DNA of 36,266 bases from Hydrogenophilus sp. Lineage in GTDB: Bacteria > Pseudomonadota > Gammaproteobacteria > Burkholderiales > Thiobacillaceae. The DNA lies in NCBI GenBank assembly GCA_020692235.1, contig JAIMKU010000016.1:571-36836 (forward strand). The letters run 5' to 3'. Positions 35,753 to 36,266 of the stretch are shown here, in pieces (the first letter of the stretch is position 1; every line of letters starts with the position of its first letter). Made by a program: the position numbers and the translations under genes. Below the pieces are notes generated by a model. The model was not told the DNA's origin. It ran no database searches and worked only from the letters and a program-made list of their open reading frames with translations.

Positions 35753-36074
35753 GGGCGGCCATTCTAGCCCAAGGCTTGCCCAGGGTTGAATAACAGCGAT
35801 TTCGGTTCACAATGAAGGTAGCCTGCTTCGTTTAGAAAAAAAGAGATGATTCGCCCCGTTTTAAGCCCCTTGACCTGGGCTGATTTTGCCAAGTCTTGGG
35901 GGCTGCGCTCATGAAGCTTCGCAAGCAATTTTTTTATGGCTACAGCTTCGTCGTGTTGTTGATTGCAGAGGGCGGACGAGACCGGGTTCGGTTTTATGAA
36001 CCCGTGCCGCATACGGCAGGCACTACAGATTGTTCAAGCATCAACATCGGGGGCTAACAGTGGCTTCCCAGCCC
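35753..36074. other. Gap of about 320 nt before tRNA-Ser, no convincing gene
   Basis: The stretch is less GC-rich than its neighbours in parts, with several A and T runs (for example at 35833-35841 and 35931-35937). A minus-strand frame at 35764-36012 could code 82 residues (with AIKKLLAKLHERSPQDL and FFLNEAGYLHCEPKSLL), but it has no ribosome binding site and no recognised family. I see no other feature until the tRNA promoter. Confidence 0.4.
35764..36012 (-). CDS. Doubtful hypothetical protein
   Basis: An ATG-initiated frame of 82 residues has a fairly protein-like middle (LLAKLHERSPQDLAKSAQVK) and ends 11 nt before the TVP38-like gene. No Shine-Dalgarno sequence precedes it and no family is recognised. 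It could be a leader ORF of the lipid operon or chance. Confidence 0.2.
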   Translation of the reverse strand: MRHGFIKPNPVSSALCNQQHDEAVAIKKLLAKLHERSPQDLAKSAQVKGLKTGRIISFFLNEAGYLHCEPKSLLFNPGQALG

Positions 36075-36103
36075 TTGCCCGAACTCTGGTTAGCGGGTAT
36101 TCT
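36075..36103 (+). promoter_or_regulatory. Promoter of tRNA-Ser
   Basis: TTGCCC (36075-36080) and TATTCT (36098-36103) are spaced by 17 bp. They are followed by a GC-rich discriminator (GCGCCCC) and the tRNA 5' end 13 nt later. The GC-rich discriminator is typical of stringently controlled stable-RNA promoters. Confidence 0.6.
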
Positions 36104-36115
36104 TGCGCCCCTTCC

Positions 36116-36206
36116 GGAGAGGTGGATGAGCGGTTTAAGTCGCACGCCTGGAAAGCGTGTTTAGGATAATATCCTAACGCGGGTTCGAATCCCGCCCTCT
36201 CCGCCA
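36116..36206 (+). tRNA. tRNA-Ser (GGA anticodon)
   Basis: The 91-nt gene has acceptor stem GGAGAGG/CCTCTCC, discriminator G and encoded CCA. The anticodon stem-loop is ACGCCTGGAAAGCGT with anticodon GGA. The long variable arm of serine tRNAs contains TTAGGATAATATCCTAA, and the T arm is GCGGG-TTCGAAT-CCCGC. It reads UCC and UCU codons. Confidence 0.97.
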
Positions 36207-36208
36207 AT

Positions 36209-36225
36209 TTTCACTTTTTGTGAAA
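36209..36225 (+). terminator. Weak hairpin after tRNA-Ser
   Basis: TTTCAC-TTTTT-GTGAAA is a 6-bp AT-rich stem 2 nt past the CCA. A role in ending the tRNA transcript is suggested only by position. Confidence 0.3.
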
Positions 36226-36266
36226 TCGTAAGAAACAGCCTCGGCGCAAAGCGCCTCGGCATGGTA

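Noticed and set aside
35925-35940. GCTT-CGC-AAGC followed by a T7 run as a terminator
   Set aside because: The stem is only 4 bp and no plus-strand gene lies upstream that would need it.

Overview
The window looks like a chromosomal segment of a betaproteobacterium, most likely of the Nitrosomonadales/Rhodocyclales type. This is inferred from GC-rich coding sequence, from block orders typical of that class (yciB-yciI-bolA-PPIase, rnm-yciO-M50 protease-trpS, rne/rluC-HAD-sppA, grpE-dnaK-dnaJ-DUF1415, hisBHAFIE-HIT-tatABC), and from an extended TrpRS of about 400 residues. No species can be named from the sequence alone. Most of the window is conserved core genome. A small accessory patch lies at 18.2-19.5 kb and a lipid/envelope glycosylation operon at 29.5-35.8 kb.

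Layout. 0-0.5 kb: tRNA-Asn and a divergent small Hfq-like gene, both on the minus strand. 0.6-3.6 kb: cbpA (+) facing a minus-strand run yciB > yciI > bolA > parvulin PPIase, with stop/start overlaps. 3.7-7.0 kb: a plus-strand run of RNase AM (PHP), YciO, a site-2-type protease and TrpRS, ended by a strong bidirectional terminator. 7.1-9.8 kb: RNase E (minus), with a long leader shared with divergent rluC. 10.2-13.0 kb: rluC > HAD phosphatase > SppA-like protease > Rof. 13.0-18.2 kb: a heat-shock block (consensus sigma-32 promoter, grpE, dnaK, attenuator-like hairpin, dnaJ), then a DUF1415 gene interrupted by a TAG codon and a SAM methyltransferase. 18.2-19.5 kb: an accessory patch holding a HigB/HigA-type toxin-antitoxin pair, a start-less ORF and several palindromes. 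19.5-22.6 kb: ppk2, dapD and hisC on the minus strand. 22.7-28.0 kb: hisB-H-A-F-I-E, a HIT protein and tatABC in a near-continuous plus-strand run. 28.0-29.5 kb: an ammonium transporter gene with three in-frame stop codons. Its upstream region still carries two NtrC-type sites exactly 31 bp apart and a near-consensus sigma-54 promoter. 29.5-35.8 kb: a six-gene minus-strand operon (TVP38/DedA-like protein, GT2, two ArnT/GT39-83-like glycosyltransferases, two PAP2 phosphatases). This gives a plausible complete cycle of polyprenyl-phosphate sugar synthesis, transfer and carrier recycling for lipid A or LPS decoration. 36.1 kb: tRNA-Ser(GGA) with its own promoter.

The most notable signals are: (i) the amt gene with intact nitrogen-control sites but three nonsense codons and no frameshift, together with a fourth nonsense codon in DUF1415; (ii) the proximal NtrC site doubling as the tat operon terminator; (iii) the two-glycosyltransferase, two-PAP2 lipid operon; (iv) the toxin-antitoxin patch bounded by inverted repeats. 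No CRISPR array, phage, plasmid origin or complete insertion sequence was seen.
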